Shown here: piece by piece, positions 26,985-36,178 of the stretch
Layout: each line of letters opens with the position of its first letter
How positions within the stretch are numbered: position 1 is the first letter of the stretch
NCBI RefSeq assembly: GCF_002573715.1
Contig: NZ_PDHM01000017.1
Span: forward strand, 1-64,000
Reading direction: 5' to 3'
DNA length: 64,000 nt
Source: Paenibacillus sp. EZ-K15
Lineage (GTDB): Bacteria > Bacillota > Bacilli > Paenibacillales > Paenibacillaceae
The notes under the pieces: generated by a model
Seen by the model: only the letters and a program-made list of their open reading frames with translations
Databases searched by the model: none
Told to the model about the DNA's origin: nothing
Translations under genes and position numbers: made by a program

Positions 26985-27812
26985 TCAGATACGCGGTGAC
27001 TTGGTTTGCATCGGAATTTGAAACGACTCTTCTTCATCCGGCGTCACAGCTTCCTCTGTAATACCCAGCTCTTCTTTGATCCACTCATATCCGTCTGCCT
27101 CTAACCGCTCCGCTAATTCCGGCCCTCCAGACTTTACGATGGTTCCTTGCATCATCACATGTACAAAGTCAGGCTTGATATAATTAAGCAGCCGCTGATA
27201 GTGCGTGATAATTAAGAATCCTCGGTCTGCACTGCGCAAAGCGTTAACCCCTTCAGCAACGATGCGCAGGGCATCAATGTCCAGACCGGAGTCGATTTCA
27301 TCCAGAATGACCAATGACGGCTCGAGCATCATCATTTGCAAAATTTCATTTCGCTTTTTCTCCCCCCCGGAAAAGCCCTCGTTCAAGTAACGATGCATAA
27401 ACTCAGGGTTCATCTCCAGCGTCTGCATGCTTGCTTCCATCATGCGCACTAATTTGATCAACGAGATCTCCTGGCCTTCTTCACGTTTTGCATTGATCGC
27501 ACTACGCATGAAATCGGAATTCATGACCCCCGTGATTTCACTCGGATATTGCATGGCCAGAAACAATCCTGCCCGTGCCCTTTCATCCACTTCCATCTCC
27601 AGCAGATCTTCTCCGTTCAGCGTAACCCTTCCCTCTGTTACTTCGTACTTGGGGTGCCCCATCAAAGCGGAGGCCAATGTACTCTTCCCTGTTCCATTCG
27701 GTCCCATCACGACATGAATTTCTCCGCCATTTACCGCAAGGCTCAGACCTTTCAAGATTTCCTTACCTTCAACTGCCGCCTTCAATTGTTCTATTCGCAG
27801 ACTCACTGTCAT
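26985..27812 (-). CDS. sufC: Fe-S assembly ATPase SufC
   Basis: SufC is the ABC-type ATPase of the SufBCD complex. Walker A is MGPNGTGKSTLASALMG, the signature is EGFSGGEKKRNEILQM, and Walker B is LVILDEIDSGLDIDALRIVA. At 275 residues it is slightly longer than usual because of a C-terminal tail. AAAGGAG supports the ATG at 27812 rather than the frame start at 27833. It is first in the suf transcript and lies behind a MarR-like palindrome and a Fur box. Confidence 0.95.
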   Translation of the reverse strand: MTVSLRIEQLKAAVEGKEILKGLSLAVNGGEIHVVMGPNGTGKSTLASALMGHPKYEVTEGRVTLNGEDLLEMEVDERARAGLFLAMQYPSEITGVMNSDFMRSAINAKREEGQEISLIKLVRMMEASMQTLEMNPEFMHRYLNEGFSGGEKKRNEILQMMMLEPSLVILDEIDSGLDIDALRIVAEGVNALRSADRGFLIITHYQRLLNYIKPDFVHVMMQGTIVKSGGPELAERLEADGYEWIKEELGITEEAVTPDEEESFQIPMQTKSPRI

Positions 27813-27851
27813 TTCATCGCCACTCCTTTTCATATGGGTTGATCATATTTT

Positions 27852-27865
27852 GTTTACTAGTTAAC
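27852..27865. promoter_or_regulatory. Candidate MarR-type operator upstream of sufC
   Basis: GTTTACTAGTTAAC is identical to the site in front of the efflux pump at 23371-23384. It lies 40 bases upstream of the sufC start and 5 bases from the Fur box. Confidence 0.5.
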
Positions 27866-27869
27866 ATAA

Positions 27870-27898
27870 TAGTTGATAATGATTCTCATTGTCAACTA
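27870..27898. promoter_or_regulatory. Fur box upstream of the suf genes
   Basis: The core GATAATGATTCTCATTGTC (27875-27893) matches the 19-base Fur consensus with two differences. The surrounding 13-base arms form a wider palindrome with one mismatch. This implies repression by iron-loaded Fur and induction when iron is scarce. Confidence 0.8.
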
Positions 27899-28045
27899 TA
27901 ATTTTGAGAATATACAGTGAATATACCGGTCATGGAAAGCAAAAGTCCCGGGATTCCTTGACTAGATATCAAGTAATGCATAGGCTAAAATAGAATGAGC
28001 ATACTGATCGTTTCATCAAATGACTACTTATTTGAAGGAGTGTCC

Positions 28046-28438
28046 ATGAAAAAAGACAAGGAAATACTTCACGACCACGGACAAGATTTAAGCCATGCTT
28101 TAAAGCAAATGCCTGATGTGGAATATTTTCTGGACGGAGCCACCGTCTTTCAACAGCTTTGCGACGGCACACGTTTGCGAATCCTTTGGTTGCTCTGTCA
28201 TTGCGAGGAGTGCGGGAACAATATTTCAGCCGCTCTTGGCATAAGTGCCGCTTCCGTTTCTCATCACTTGAAATTGCTGAAACTTCACGGACTGATCAAA
28301 AGCAGACGTGCGGGGAAAGAAGTTTATTATTCACTCGCTGACAATGAAAGAGCACGTCTGGTTCACCAAATGATCGATGATTTTTTTCAAATGACTTGTC
28401 CGAAGAAAGGACTTGCAGATCACAACCTCAATCGATAA
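28046..28438 (+). CDS. ArsR/SmtB family metal-sensing repressor (CadC/CzrA-like)
   Basis: This 130-residue winged helix has the core DGTRLRILWLLCHCEECGNN, then ISAASVSHHLKLLKLHGLIK and KEVYYSLAD. Three cysteines in the region equivalent to the CadC alpha-4 metal site (LCHCEEC) suggest a soft metal sensor. GAAGGAG precedes the ATG at 28046. It faces the CadA-type ATPase gene across a shared terminator. The likely target is the 10-bp palindrome at 30795-30820 in front of that efflux operon. Confidence 0.85.
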   Translation: MKKDKEILHDHGQDLSHALKQMPDVEYFLDGATVFQQLCDGTRLRILWLLCHCEECGNNISAALGISAASVSHHLKLLKLHGLIKSRRAGKEVYYSLADNERARLVHQMIDDFFQMTCPKKGLADHNLNR

Positions 28439-28483
28439 AAAAGGAGGCGTGTTACTCACAGAATCTATCCGGTAACACCCCCC
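28437..28483. terminator. Terminator between the metal regulator and cadA
   Basis: GGCGTGTTAC and GTAACACCCC arms are flanked by an A-run. On the minus strand the stem ends in seven T residues, so it terminates cadA. Confidence 0.7.
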
Positions 28484-28489
28484 TGAACA

Positions 28490-30388
28490 TTAAACCAGCG
28501 CTCTCTCCCCTTGCTCCCGGGCTACTGTTTTTTGCGTATTGAGTTTTTTCACGTTGAGTGCCCGGATTGCGTTGATAATTGCAATGACGGATACCCCAAC
28601 ATCAGCAAATACTGCCCCCCACATGGTTGTGACGCCAAGTGCTCCCAGAACCAGTACAATTCCTTTGACACCCAGAGCAAAAATGATGTTTTGTTTGACG
28701 ATACGGAGTGTCTTTTTGCTTATCTTCATCACGGTGGCGATTTTGGATGGCTCATCGGTCATGATCACAACATCCGCAGCTTCAATCGCCGCATCGGAAC
28801 CCAGGCCGCCCATGGCTATGCCGATATCGGCGCGAGCAAGAACAGGTGCGTCATTGATGCCGTCACCGACAAAAGCCAGTTTTCCGTGAGCGCTTTTCTC
28901 CTTCATTAATTCTTCCATTCGTTCAACTTTATCCGCGGGCAACAGCTCAGTATAAGCTTTGTCTAGTTTGAGCGTTGCGGCAACCTTTTTCCCTACGGCA
29001 TCGGCATCGCCGGTCAGCATAACGGTCTGCTTGATTCCTGCCGATCTCAAAGCTGCGATAGCGCGCGCAGCATCCTCCTTAATTTCATCCTCAATAAGGA
29101 TATATCCCATATACTCATTGTTTACAGCGAGATGAACTACGGTACCTACAAGATTCTTTTCTTTGTAGGAGATGCGTTCACGTTTCATGAGCTTGGCGTT
29201 GCCTGCCAACACGACCTTGCCATCGATCACAGATTTCACACCATGACCGGCGATTTCTTCGATATCTTTGATGCGAGAGGAATCAATGCTTCTACCGAAT
29301 GCCTTCTTGATACTCTGTGCGATAGGATGGTTGGAGTAATCCTCCGCATATGCTGCCAATTCCAATAGTTCCTGACCTGTCATTTTGTCGGAATGCATCT
29401 CACTGACCGCGAAGCTGCCTTTTGTCAGTGTACCGGTTTTATCAAACACGACCATCTCTGTTTTGGCCATCGCCTCAAGATAGTTGCTTCCCTTCACTAA
29501 AACGCCGGATTTGGATGCCCCGCCGATTCCGCCAAAAAAGCTGAGCGGTACCGAAATAACCAAAGCACAGGGACAGGAAATGACAAGGAAGGTCAGCGCT
29601 CGTTCAATCCACATACCAAAAGACTGACCCGTGATAAGCGGTGGAATGACGGCCAAAATGACCGCCGCGAAAACAACGATCGGGGTATAGTATCGAGCGA
29701 ATTTTGTGATAAAGTTTTCACTCTTGCTCTTTTTGTCGGAAGAATTCTCAACTAGCTCCAGTATTTTCGCTACCGTGGACTGGCCATATTCTTTGTTCAC
29801 TTGAATGGTCAATTTACCGGTTTGGTTGATGCAGCCGCTAATCACATTTTCTCCGGCATGTACTTCCCGCGGAACAGACTCTCCCGTAAGAGCTGATGTA
29901 TCGATTGCGGAGAAACCGTCTGTAACAACACCGTCCAGAGGGATTCGCTCTCCAGGCTTCACCACAACGATTTCATTAAGTTGTACTTCTTCCGGGTCGA
30001 CCTGTATCAATTCCCCATTTCTTAGCACATTGGCATAGTCGGGACGAATATCCATCAGTTCGGATATGGACCTGCGGGATTTGGAAACGGCATAGGATTG
30101 AAACAGTTCGCCGACCTGATAAAACAGCATAACAGCGATACCTTCCGAATACTCGCCAAGACAGAATGCCCCGATCGTGGCCACTGACATCAAGAAGTTC
30201 TCGTCGAAGACCTGTCCTCGAGAAATATTTCTTACCGCTTTCCAGATGATGTCTCCTCCAACGATGAGATATGTGGCGAGATATAGCAGAAATTCAGCGA
30301 TGCCCTCTAACTTTAGCAGTAGTGCCGCTACGAAACCAACAGATGCAATAAGGATACGCACCAACTGTTTTATTTCCTTTTTTGACAT
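28490..30388 (-). CDS. cadA: Cadmium/zinc-type P1B ATPase
   Basis: This 632-residue heavy-metal exporter has the transmembrane SCPCALVISVPL metal motif, the phosphorylation site DKTGTLTKG, the P1B HP motif NHPIAQS, and the hinge VGDGINDAPVLARADIGIAM. These point to Zn/Cd/Pb export. It lacks an N-terminal HMA domain; that domain is encoded separately just upstream. CadA, the HMA protein, the ArsR-like regulator and the operator together form a metal-resistance unit. Confidence 0.9.
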   Translation of the reverse strand: MSKKEIKQLVRILIASVGFVAALLLKLEGIAEFLLYLATYLIVGGDIIWKAVRNISRGQVFDENFLMSVATIGAFCLGEYSEGIAVMLFYQVGELFQSYAVSKSRRSISELMDIRPDYANVLRNGELIQVDPEEVQLNEIVVVKPGERIPLDGVVTDGFSAIDTSALTGESVPREVHAGENVISGCINQTGKLTIQVNKEYGQSTVAKILELVENSSDKKSKSENFITKFARYYTPIVVFAAVILAVIPPLITGQSFGMWIERALTFLVISCPCALVISVPLSFFGGIGGASKSGVLVKGSNYLEAMAKTEMVVFDKTGTLTKGSFAVSEMHSDKMTGQELLELAAYAEDYSNHPIAQSIKKAFGRSIDSSRIKDIEEIAGHGVKSVIDGKVVLAGNAKLMKRERISYKEKNLVGTVVHLAVNNEYMGYILIEDEIKEDAARAIAALRSAGIKQTVMLTGDADAVGKKVAATLKLDKAYTELLPADKVERMEELMKEKSAHGKLAFVGDGINDAPVLARADIGIAMGGLGSDAAIEAADVVIMTDEPSKIATVMKISKKTLRIVKQNIIFALGVKGIVLVLGALGVTTMWGAVFADVGVSVIAIINAIRALNVKKLNTQKTVAREQGERALV

Positions 30389-30522
30389 GTCTCTATCCTC
30401 CTCCTATTTGAAAAAGCAGCGGCTGTATCATCACAACCACTGCTGACTCAAATAGCGCAATTTGAATGTGGCTAACCATGTTCAATCTTTATTGACCCAA
30501 TCGAGGAACTTGCATCTATCGC

Positions 30523-30741
30523 TTAAGCCTCAATGGATACATCCGGTTCAAGTTTTTTTATAACCTTCTTGGATTCCTCAAGAACGGCGTTAAATTTATC
30601 ATCCGGAGCCTCCAGAATCATCCTCTGCCCCATAAAGTTAACTTTAACCTCGGTCACATCAGCCAGCTTGCGAATACCATTTTCGATCTTCGCTGCACAA
30701 TTCGCACAATCCAGATTACTCAGTTTATAAGTTTTTTTCAT
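30523..30741 (-). CDS. Heavy-metal-associated (HMA) domain protein
   Basis: This 72-residue ferredoxin-like metallochaperone has the motif LDCANCAAKIENGIRKL, with the CxxC pair. The loop begins with Asp (DCANC), as in Zn/Cd/Pb-type HMA domains rather than copper chaperones. It probably supplies the detached N-terminal domain of the ATPase gene 134 bases downstream. GAAGGGAG precedes the ATG at 30741. Confidence 0.85.
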   Translation of the reverse strand: MKKTYKLSNLDCANCAAKIENGIRKLADVTEVKVNFMGQRMILEAPDDKFNAVLEESKKVIKKLEPDVSIEA

Positions 30742-30794
30742 AAAAAAACTACTCCCTTCAAATATCGAACTTTTTGATAACATTCAAACGATAC

Positions 30795-30820
30795 ATCAAT
30801 CAAATGAACGTTTGATTGAT
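30795..30820. promoter_or_regulatory. ArsR/CadC-type operator
   Basis: ATCAATCAAA and TTTGATTGAT are perfect inverted copies around TGAACG. The inner TCAAA-N6-TTTGA resembles operators of CadC/CzrA repressors. It lies 54 bases upstream of the HMA start. Confidence 0.65.
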
Positions 30821-31046
30821 TAAAAGTATACTCTCTCCAACATTTTTTTCAATAAAATTTGGAAAGTGAATCTGTTTGGGCTAAAAGTTCGACGGTTTGG
30901 AATAATTTTTAGCGATACTGTGTGTAAACGAACTCATCCTACCTATTGGTTCTCAATTGAAACCCAAGAGTCTAGAAAATTGTCTATTCGAATTCGTATA
31001 TATTAAGATGGGAAATAGAAATAAAATTCAGAGGGGAAACCAACCT

Positions 31047-32000
31047 ATGGGAGCATCTGCTTTTTCACATTTTAATACAGGCACGATTGTAGCACGGAAC
31101 CATGACCACATTGTTTACCAGCTGGATCCTAAGGATGGGCAAGGTACTGCCTCGGAGTATGCTGTAATGCCTGGTGTTGAAGTGATTATTTTAAACTTTC
31201 ATGCGAGCCGTTTTATACCAACACTTCACTCCAAACGTAACATTCTGGAACTAAATCACTGTCAGGAAGGACGAGCCGAGTGTAAAATGAAGGACGGGTG
31301 CCTGCAATATATAGGCGAAGGTGATTTGTTCATGAACACAATGAGCAACCACAGTGATTGCATTGAACTTCCATTGGGCTACTATACAGGGATAAACATT
31401 ACGATTGATTTGGAAAAGTTAGCAGAACAGCTATCAGATTATTTGCCCGATCTTCCCATTGATGTTCAAGGAATGGCTACTCGTTTTTTTGTAAACGATG
31501 AGTGCTTTTTTATACAGGCCAAGGAAGAGATTCAGCATATCTTCTGCGGTATGTACTCGGTTCCTATCGAGGCCAGAACCACTTATTTCCGGCTTAAAGT
31601 ACTAGAAATGTTAATATATCTTTATTACTTTGATATAGCCAGTGAGACACAAAAGACGATTTATGCCCGACAGCAAGTTGATATTATCAAACAGATTCAA
31701 AAGAAAATGACAGAAGATTTTGAACGAAGATTTACGATTGAGGAACTAGCTCAGCAATACTGTATCAGTCCTACTGTACTAAAGACTACTTTTAAAGGAG
31801 TATACGGTGTTTCCATCGCGGCATACATGAAAGAGTATCGTATCAGGCAGGCTGCTTCTATGTTACATAAGACTCAAAAAAGCATCGGGGATATTGCTTT
31901 GGCAGTGGGATACAAAAGTCAGAGTAAATTCGGGGCTGCTTTTAAAGAGATTTATGACATGAGTCCTCTCGAATATCGAAATCAAATCAAATCAAATTAA
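31047..32000 (+). CDS. AraC family transcriptional regulator
   Basis: The C-terminal 100 residues hold two helix-turn-helix motifs (FTIEELAQQYCISPTVLKTT and GDIALAVGYKSQSKFGAAFK, ending MSPLEYR). The N-terminal 210 residues are a sensor-like region without an obvious family. GAGGGG lies 10 bases before the ATG at 31047; the frame extends 30 codons further up without a ribosome binding site. No adjacent target is evident, since the flanking genes are convergent or divergent with other regulators. Confidence 0.85.
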   Translation: MGASAFSHFNTGTIVARNHDHIVYQLDPKDGQGTASEYAVMPGVEVIILNFHASRFIPTLHSKRNILELNHCQEGRAECKMKDGCLQYIGEGDLFMNTMSNHSDCIELPLGYYTGINITIDLEKLAEQLSDYLPDLPIDVQGMATRFFVNDECFFIQAKEEIQHIFCGMYSVPIEARTTYFRLKVLEMLIYLYYFDIASETQKTIYARQQVDIIKQIQKKMTEDFERRFTIEELAQQYCISPTVLKTTFKGVYGVSIAAYMKEYRIRQAASMLHKTQKSIGDIALAVGYKSQSKFGAAFKEIYDMSPLEYRNQIKSN

Positions 32001-32088
32001 ATTAACTCCTTTTGAATATTGGTAAAAGCTGAAATAGGCAATGACCGCAGAATGCATGAATAATGAGCTATCGATTATACCTAAAATG

Positions 32089-32143
32089 AAAAAAGCCGCA
32101 AAAATGCGACTCTCAAAGTGTTCATGTTCTTGTCGTCCGACAC
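32089..32143 (+). repeat. Dispersed intergenic repeat, copy C
   Basis: AAAAAAGCCGCA pairs with TGCGAC, followed by TTCATGTTCTTGTCGTCCG and ACAC. Directly after it, ACGCATCGA and TCGATGCGT form a second hairpin (32141-32170). Confidence 0.6.
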
Positions 32144-32176
32144 GCATCGAATCAAATGACTCGATGCGTTATTGTT

Positions 32177-32572
32177 TTATAATTTATTAAACCATTCATC
32201 CTCTACAGGTTCCAACCAAACCGTTTCTCCTGGTGTCATTGCTAAGTGTACAAACCAACTGTCTTTTGTTGCACCATGCCAATGTTTTACATTCGGCGGG
32301 ATATTAACAACATCCCCCTTTTTGAGTAATTGAGCTGGTTCTCCTTCTTCTTGATACCAACCCTCACCACCTGTGACTAACAATACTTGCCCAACTCTAT
32401 GAGAGTGCCAGTTATTACGAGCTCCCGGAGCAAAAGTTACATTCCCGATGGATGCATTGAGAGGGGTTGGATCAGTAAACACCATATGCAAGTAAGCATC
32501 CCCAATAAAGTTTGCTTCCACTTTTTCTCCCAATGGAAAAATTGTGCTATTGCTTAATTCTCCGTGTGACAT
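32177..32572 (-). CDS. Cupin domain protein
   Basis: This 131-residue single-cupin protein has both cupin motifs: PGARNNWHSHRVGQVLLVTG with metal-binding His residues, and GDVVNIPPNVKHWHGATKDS. Such proteins bind a metal and act as oxygenases, isomerases or sensors; the reaction here is unknown. GAAAGGAGAG precedes the ATG at 32572. An AraC-family regulator is divergently encoded 430 bases away and may control it. The gap between them holds no other convincing gene. Confidence 0.85.
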   Translation of the reverse strand: MSHGELSNSTIFPLGEKVEANFIGDAYLHMVFTDPTPLNASIGNVTFAPGARNNWHSHRVGQVLLVTGGEGWYQEEGEPAQLLKKGDVVNIPPNVKHWHGATKDSWFVHLAMTPGETVWLEPVEDEWFNKL

Positions 32573-33001
32573 ATTTAATCTCTCCTTTCTGTTAATCGTT
32601 ATAAATTTATTTGGCAATCCTAAATGCTGACCAAGCTTTAGGCCACCCAGCATAGAATGAAAGATGAGTGATGATTTTCGAAATTTCTTTGAGTCTAATA
32701 ATATGAAGGGTTTATCCAGGTTACTCGTGCGCCTTCACAAGGTTCTCCTTTTTGTATTAATTGATAGTTCTCATGAAAGCGGCTCCCTCCAATTCTTCGT
32801 ATATGATTTTTCTTTCCTTATTTGGAACATTATTACTTTAAGCGGTTATATTTATACGCATCCTTATTATGCAACAGTTGAGAAAGAAACCGATATCCCA
32901 TTCATATCAAATGATTGCCTGATAATCTTACACCCATTTCCACAACCGGAAAGCATGCATTAGAATAGAATTGGCAAAGATGAAAAAACAAGGAGGATTA
33001 T

Positions 33002-33919
33002 ATGACGGATTCAATCTATAAAAATCAGATGGAGCTCGCCACAATCATAGAGACATATTCAGGACAGGATGGTGCTCATGTTACTGCGATCCCGTCTTTA
33101 TTTTTTCTTCGCCGCTCCCAAACTACCGAATTAACTCACAGCATATATAAGCCTCGCATATGTATTATTGTTCAAGGTGCGAAGGAGGTATTTCTGACAC
33201 AGGAGCGCTTCAGGTACGGTCCTAGTAATTACCTTGTTGTATCGGTGGATCTGCCTGTTTCGGGGCAAGTGACGGAAGCTTCTCCCGAGGTTCCGTATTT
33301 GGCTCTGCATCTTGAATTCACTCCCAGTCAGATCTTAGAAGTTATACATGATTTTAAAATTCAAGTCGGAAAAAATGAAAATGCTAAGCGTGGTATGTTT
33401 GTGAGCCCAATCGAGTCACCGATGTTAGATGCGCTAATCAGGTTAGCTCGTTTGCTGGATAACCCGAACGATATACCGGCACTTGCTCCTCTATATACGA
33501 AGGAAATTCTTTATAGGGTTTTGCAAGGCCCGCATGGGGGTTCACTGGAACAAATCGCAATAGAAAGAAGTTCTACCCATCTTATCAAAGACGTTATCGA
33601 GCAGATCATGAATAACTATGATCACTCTCTTCGGATTGAGGAACTTGCGGAAATAGCAAATATGAGTGTCTCTTCGCTTCATCGCCACTTTAAAGAGGTA
33701 ACCGCGATGAGCCCAATTCAATTCCAAAAACAACTGAGATTACAAAAAGCACGGCAATTGTTATTATCTGAGTCCACAGATGCCGCTGATGTTGCATTCC
33801 GGGTTGGTTACGAAAGTCCATCGCAATTCAGCCGTGAATACTCTCGTATGTTTGGTTTTCCACCCAAAGAAGATATAAAGCGCCTGCGGGAGAACTACGA
33901 TGAAACGATAAACGCATGA
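33002..33919 (+). CDS. AraC family regulator with AraC_N sensor domain
   Basis: The 305-residue protein has an AraC_N type cupin-like sensor (YKPRICIIVQGAKEVFL, FRYGPSNYLVVSVDLPV). The C-terminal double helix-turn-helix includes LRIEELAEIANMSVSSLHRH, ATDAADVAFRVGYES-type sequence and FGFPPKEDIKRL. Relatives commonly sit beside oxidoreductases or cupin genes and activate them. AAGGAGG precedes the ATG. A strong terminator follows. Confidence 0.88.
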   Translation: MTDSIYKNQMELATIIETYSGQDGAHVTAIPSLFFLRRSQTTELTHSIYKPRICIIVQGAKEVFLTQERFRYGPSNYLVVSVDLPVSGQVTEASPEVPYLALHLEFTPSQILEVIHDFKIQVGKNENAKRGMFVSPIESPMLDALIRLARLLDNPNDIPALAPLYTKEILYRVLQGPHGGSLEQIAIERSSTHLIKDVIEQIMNNYDHSLRIEELAEIANMSVSSLHRHFKEVTAMSPIQFQKQLRLQKARQLLLSESTDAADVAFRVGYESPSQFSREYSRMFGFPPKEDIKRLRENYDETINA

Positions 33920-33970
33920 ATCCCCTACCTAATCGCGGGCCGACAGCCTGTTGTCATAGTAATATCGTTC

Positions 33971-34016
33971 CACATAAAAAACGGCAGCCATGAATATGGT
34001 TGCCGTTTTTTATGTG
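33971..34016. terminator. Strong bidirectional terminator
   Basis: ACATAAAAAACGGCA and TGCCGTTTTTTATGT arms surround CCAT-GAAT-ATGG. It separates the convergent AraC and MFS genes. Confidence 0.85.
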
Positions 34017-34078
34017 TCTATCTGATTTTTAAGGAAGGAGCATTTCGAGCCAAGCTGTCCCGATGAATTATTTAAACC

Positions 34079-35275
34079 TTAAGTAGCTAGTCCTGTATTC
34101 TTATGGGGTCTTATACTCCATAGGATAAGGAACGAGGCAATGACAATGGCCAGACATACCCAATAAACAACACGAAACCCTGCAAACTGAGCAATGATAC
34201 CTCCTCCTAAATTCCCCACTAACCTACCAATAATGGACCCGTTGTAATAGATCGTTGTGGACATTCCCGGGGAGTTCGGAAGCAGTTCCGTGAAATAACT
34301 TAGTCCATTGCCCATAACAATAGCTACAAACACTGCCTGCAAAAGCTGTGCTGCAATAATCTGCCAGGAATCGGTAGAAACACTTAAAATAATATTGTAA
34401 ATTATTGCAATAAAACAGGCGCTGATCATCAATGAATGGTTCGATAACTTTCTGCCCAAGGCGCCTAGCGCAAACATAATGGGCATCTCCAAACCAGCAC
34501 AAATACTAACAACCAATCCGACATCGGTATACGTACCATGAATCTCGTTTACAATAAACAAAGGTGTGACGATCCCGTTAATCGCATTAACCGCAAATAG
34601 AAAGATGAAGGCAATCAATGGATACCAGATTCGCTTACCTTTGTCTGATGTTGAGCCAGCACTATCGGGTTTCTTCTTTTGAACCGCTCTTTTTTTAGGC
34701 AGAAATAGAAGCACAAGAGATGCGATTATAAGAAAAATGGCGGAAGTCCCCAGAAAGAGTCCCTTGTACCCAACAAATTCTAAGATCATTGTTCCGAATA
34801 AAGGTCCTATCAAAAATCCGAGAGATACAAGTGTACGTAAGGTAGACATCGCAAATGTCTTATCATCAGAGTTGCTTTCATTTGCCGATTCCTGAGCATA
34901 AGCATATATTTGCGGCATGGCAGCAGCCCCTAAACCACTAAAAAAGCTAACGATAATCAGCAAAATCAAGAAGTTATCAAACAATAAATAGGAAGTATAG
35001 CCCAATGCGGAAGAAATCGTTGCTAAAATAATAATGAATTTCCGGTCCTGCTTGCGATCCGAATATTTACCAATGAACGTGTTCGCCGCCACGCCGCTTA
35101 ATGAACTCACGGCTGTAAAAACGCCAAGGGCTCCTGCACTCATTCCCAATTCTTTTGTGCAATAGAGTGCTAAGTATGGCAGCGTAATCGAGATTCCGGT
35201 GCCGACCAATAGAACACATATGACAAATAATCGATATCCTTTGATTGCAAACAGTTTTTTAACTCTTGTGTACAA
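34079..35275 (-). CDS. MFS transporter, sugar-efflux (SetA-like) type
   Basis: This 398-residue protein has 12 predicted helices. The opening LLVGTGISITLPYLALYCTK and the motif A-like GKYSDRKQDRKF are typical of the MFS. The pattern of the first two helices resembles SET-family sugar efflux pumps, but the substrate cannot be assigned. It lies 51 bases after an aldo/keto reductase gene and is probably co-transcribed with it. Confidence 0.8.
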   Translation of the reverse strand: MYTRVKKLFAIKGYRLFVICVLLVGTGISITLPYLALYCTKELGMSAGALGVFTAVSSLSGVAANTFIGKYSDRKQDRKFIIILATISSALGYTSYLLFDNFLILLIIVSFFSGLGAAAMPQIYAYAQESANESNSDDKTFAMSTLRTLVSLGFLIGPLFGTMILEFVGYKGLFLGTSAIFLIIASLVLLFLPKKRAVQKKKPDSAGSTSDKGKRIWYPLIAFIFLFAVNAINGIVTPLFIVNEIHGTYTDVGLVVSICAGLEMPIMFALGALGRKLSNHSLMISACFIAIIYNIILSVSTDSWQIIAAQLLQAVFVAIVMGNGLSYFTELLPNSPGMSTTIYYNGSIIGRLVGNLGGGIIAQFAGFRVVYWVCLAIVIASFLILWSIRPHKNTGLAT

Positions 35276-35326
35276 CGTTAACCTCCCTTAAGCAATTTGC
35301 TGACCTGTCTGACTGGTAGAGACGTA

Positions 35327-36178
35327 TTAGATATCAAGTTTACGGGTACCGATCCATTTCACCATTTCGGGATCGTTATGTGAAAAGAACAGGCTCTGTT
35401 TCGTATCTAAAGTAGTAATCAGCTCCATATCCTCTTGGCTTAGTTCAAAATCAAAAATATTGAAGTTTTCGATAATTCTATCTTTACGAACAGATTTCGG
35501 AATTACCACGATACCTCTTTGTGTTAGCCAACGTAAGACCACCTGAGCAACGGATTTATTATGCTTTTCAGCTATGGATGCCAGCATCTCGTTCTGGAAC
35601 AAGTTATTTTTTCCTTCAGCAAAAGGCGCCCATGACTCAATCTGAACATGGTTCTCTTTCATGAATTTTGCATTTTCGATTTGCTGGTTGAATGGGTGTG
35701 TTTCAACCTGGTTTACGGCAGGAACGACTTCATTATGAATCATCAAATCGATCAAGCGATCCGGTTGGAAGTTACTGACACCGATTGCGCGAACCTTACC
35801 TTCACGATACAATTCCTCCATAGCGCGCCAAGAGCCATACACATCTCCAAATGGTTGGTGAATTAAATACAAATCCAAATAATCCAATTGCAATCTTTCC
35901 AGTGATTTATCAAATGCTTTTTTGGTGCGCTCATAACCTGTATCCTGAACCCAAAGTTTCGTAGTGATAAATAATTCCTCTCTTGCCACGCCACTTCGTT
36001 TGATCGCTCTGCCAACGGCTTCTTCATTGAGATAAGAGGCAGCTGTATCAATCAGTCGATAGCCTGCCATAATAGCGTCATAAACGCTTTGTTCACATTC
36101 ATTGTCATCTGCAATCTGAAAAACACCAAATCCGAGTATAGGCATCTCAATGCCATTGTTCAAAACTACTTTTTGCAT
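35327..36178 (-). CDS. Aldo/keto reductase
   Basis: This NADPH-dependent carbonyl reductase has 283 residues. The catalytic tetrad is visible: Asp and Tyr in IDTAASYLNEEAVG, Lys in FITTKLWVQ, and His in YLIHQPFGD. The cofactor-binding tail has VVIPKSVRKDRIIENF. Its sequence resembles the diketo-reductase or methylglyoxal-reductase class. GGAGGG precedes the ATG at 36178; the frame begins five codons earlier. It is the first gene of a two-gene unit with the MFS pump. Confidence 0.92.
   Translation of the reverse strand: MQKVVLNNGIEMPILGFGVFQIADDNECEQSVYDAIMAGYRLIDTAASYLNEEAVGRAIKRSGVAREELFITTKLWVQDTGYERTKKAFDKSLERLQLDYLDLYLIHQPFGDVYGSWRAMEELYREGKVRAIGVSNFQPDRLIDLMIHNEVVPAVNQVETHPFNQQIENAKFMKENHVQIESWAPFAEGKNNLFQNEMLASIAEKHNKSVAQVVLRWLTQRGIVVIPKSVRKDRIIENFNIFDFELSQEDMELITTLDTKQSLFFSHNDPEMVKWIGTRKLDI

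Noticed and set aside
32664..32963. 99-codon plus-strand frame between the cupin and AraC genes
   Set aside because: It lies in the divergent promoter region, has no ribosome binding site and no recognisable family.
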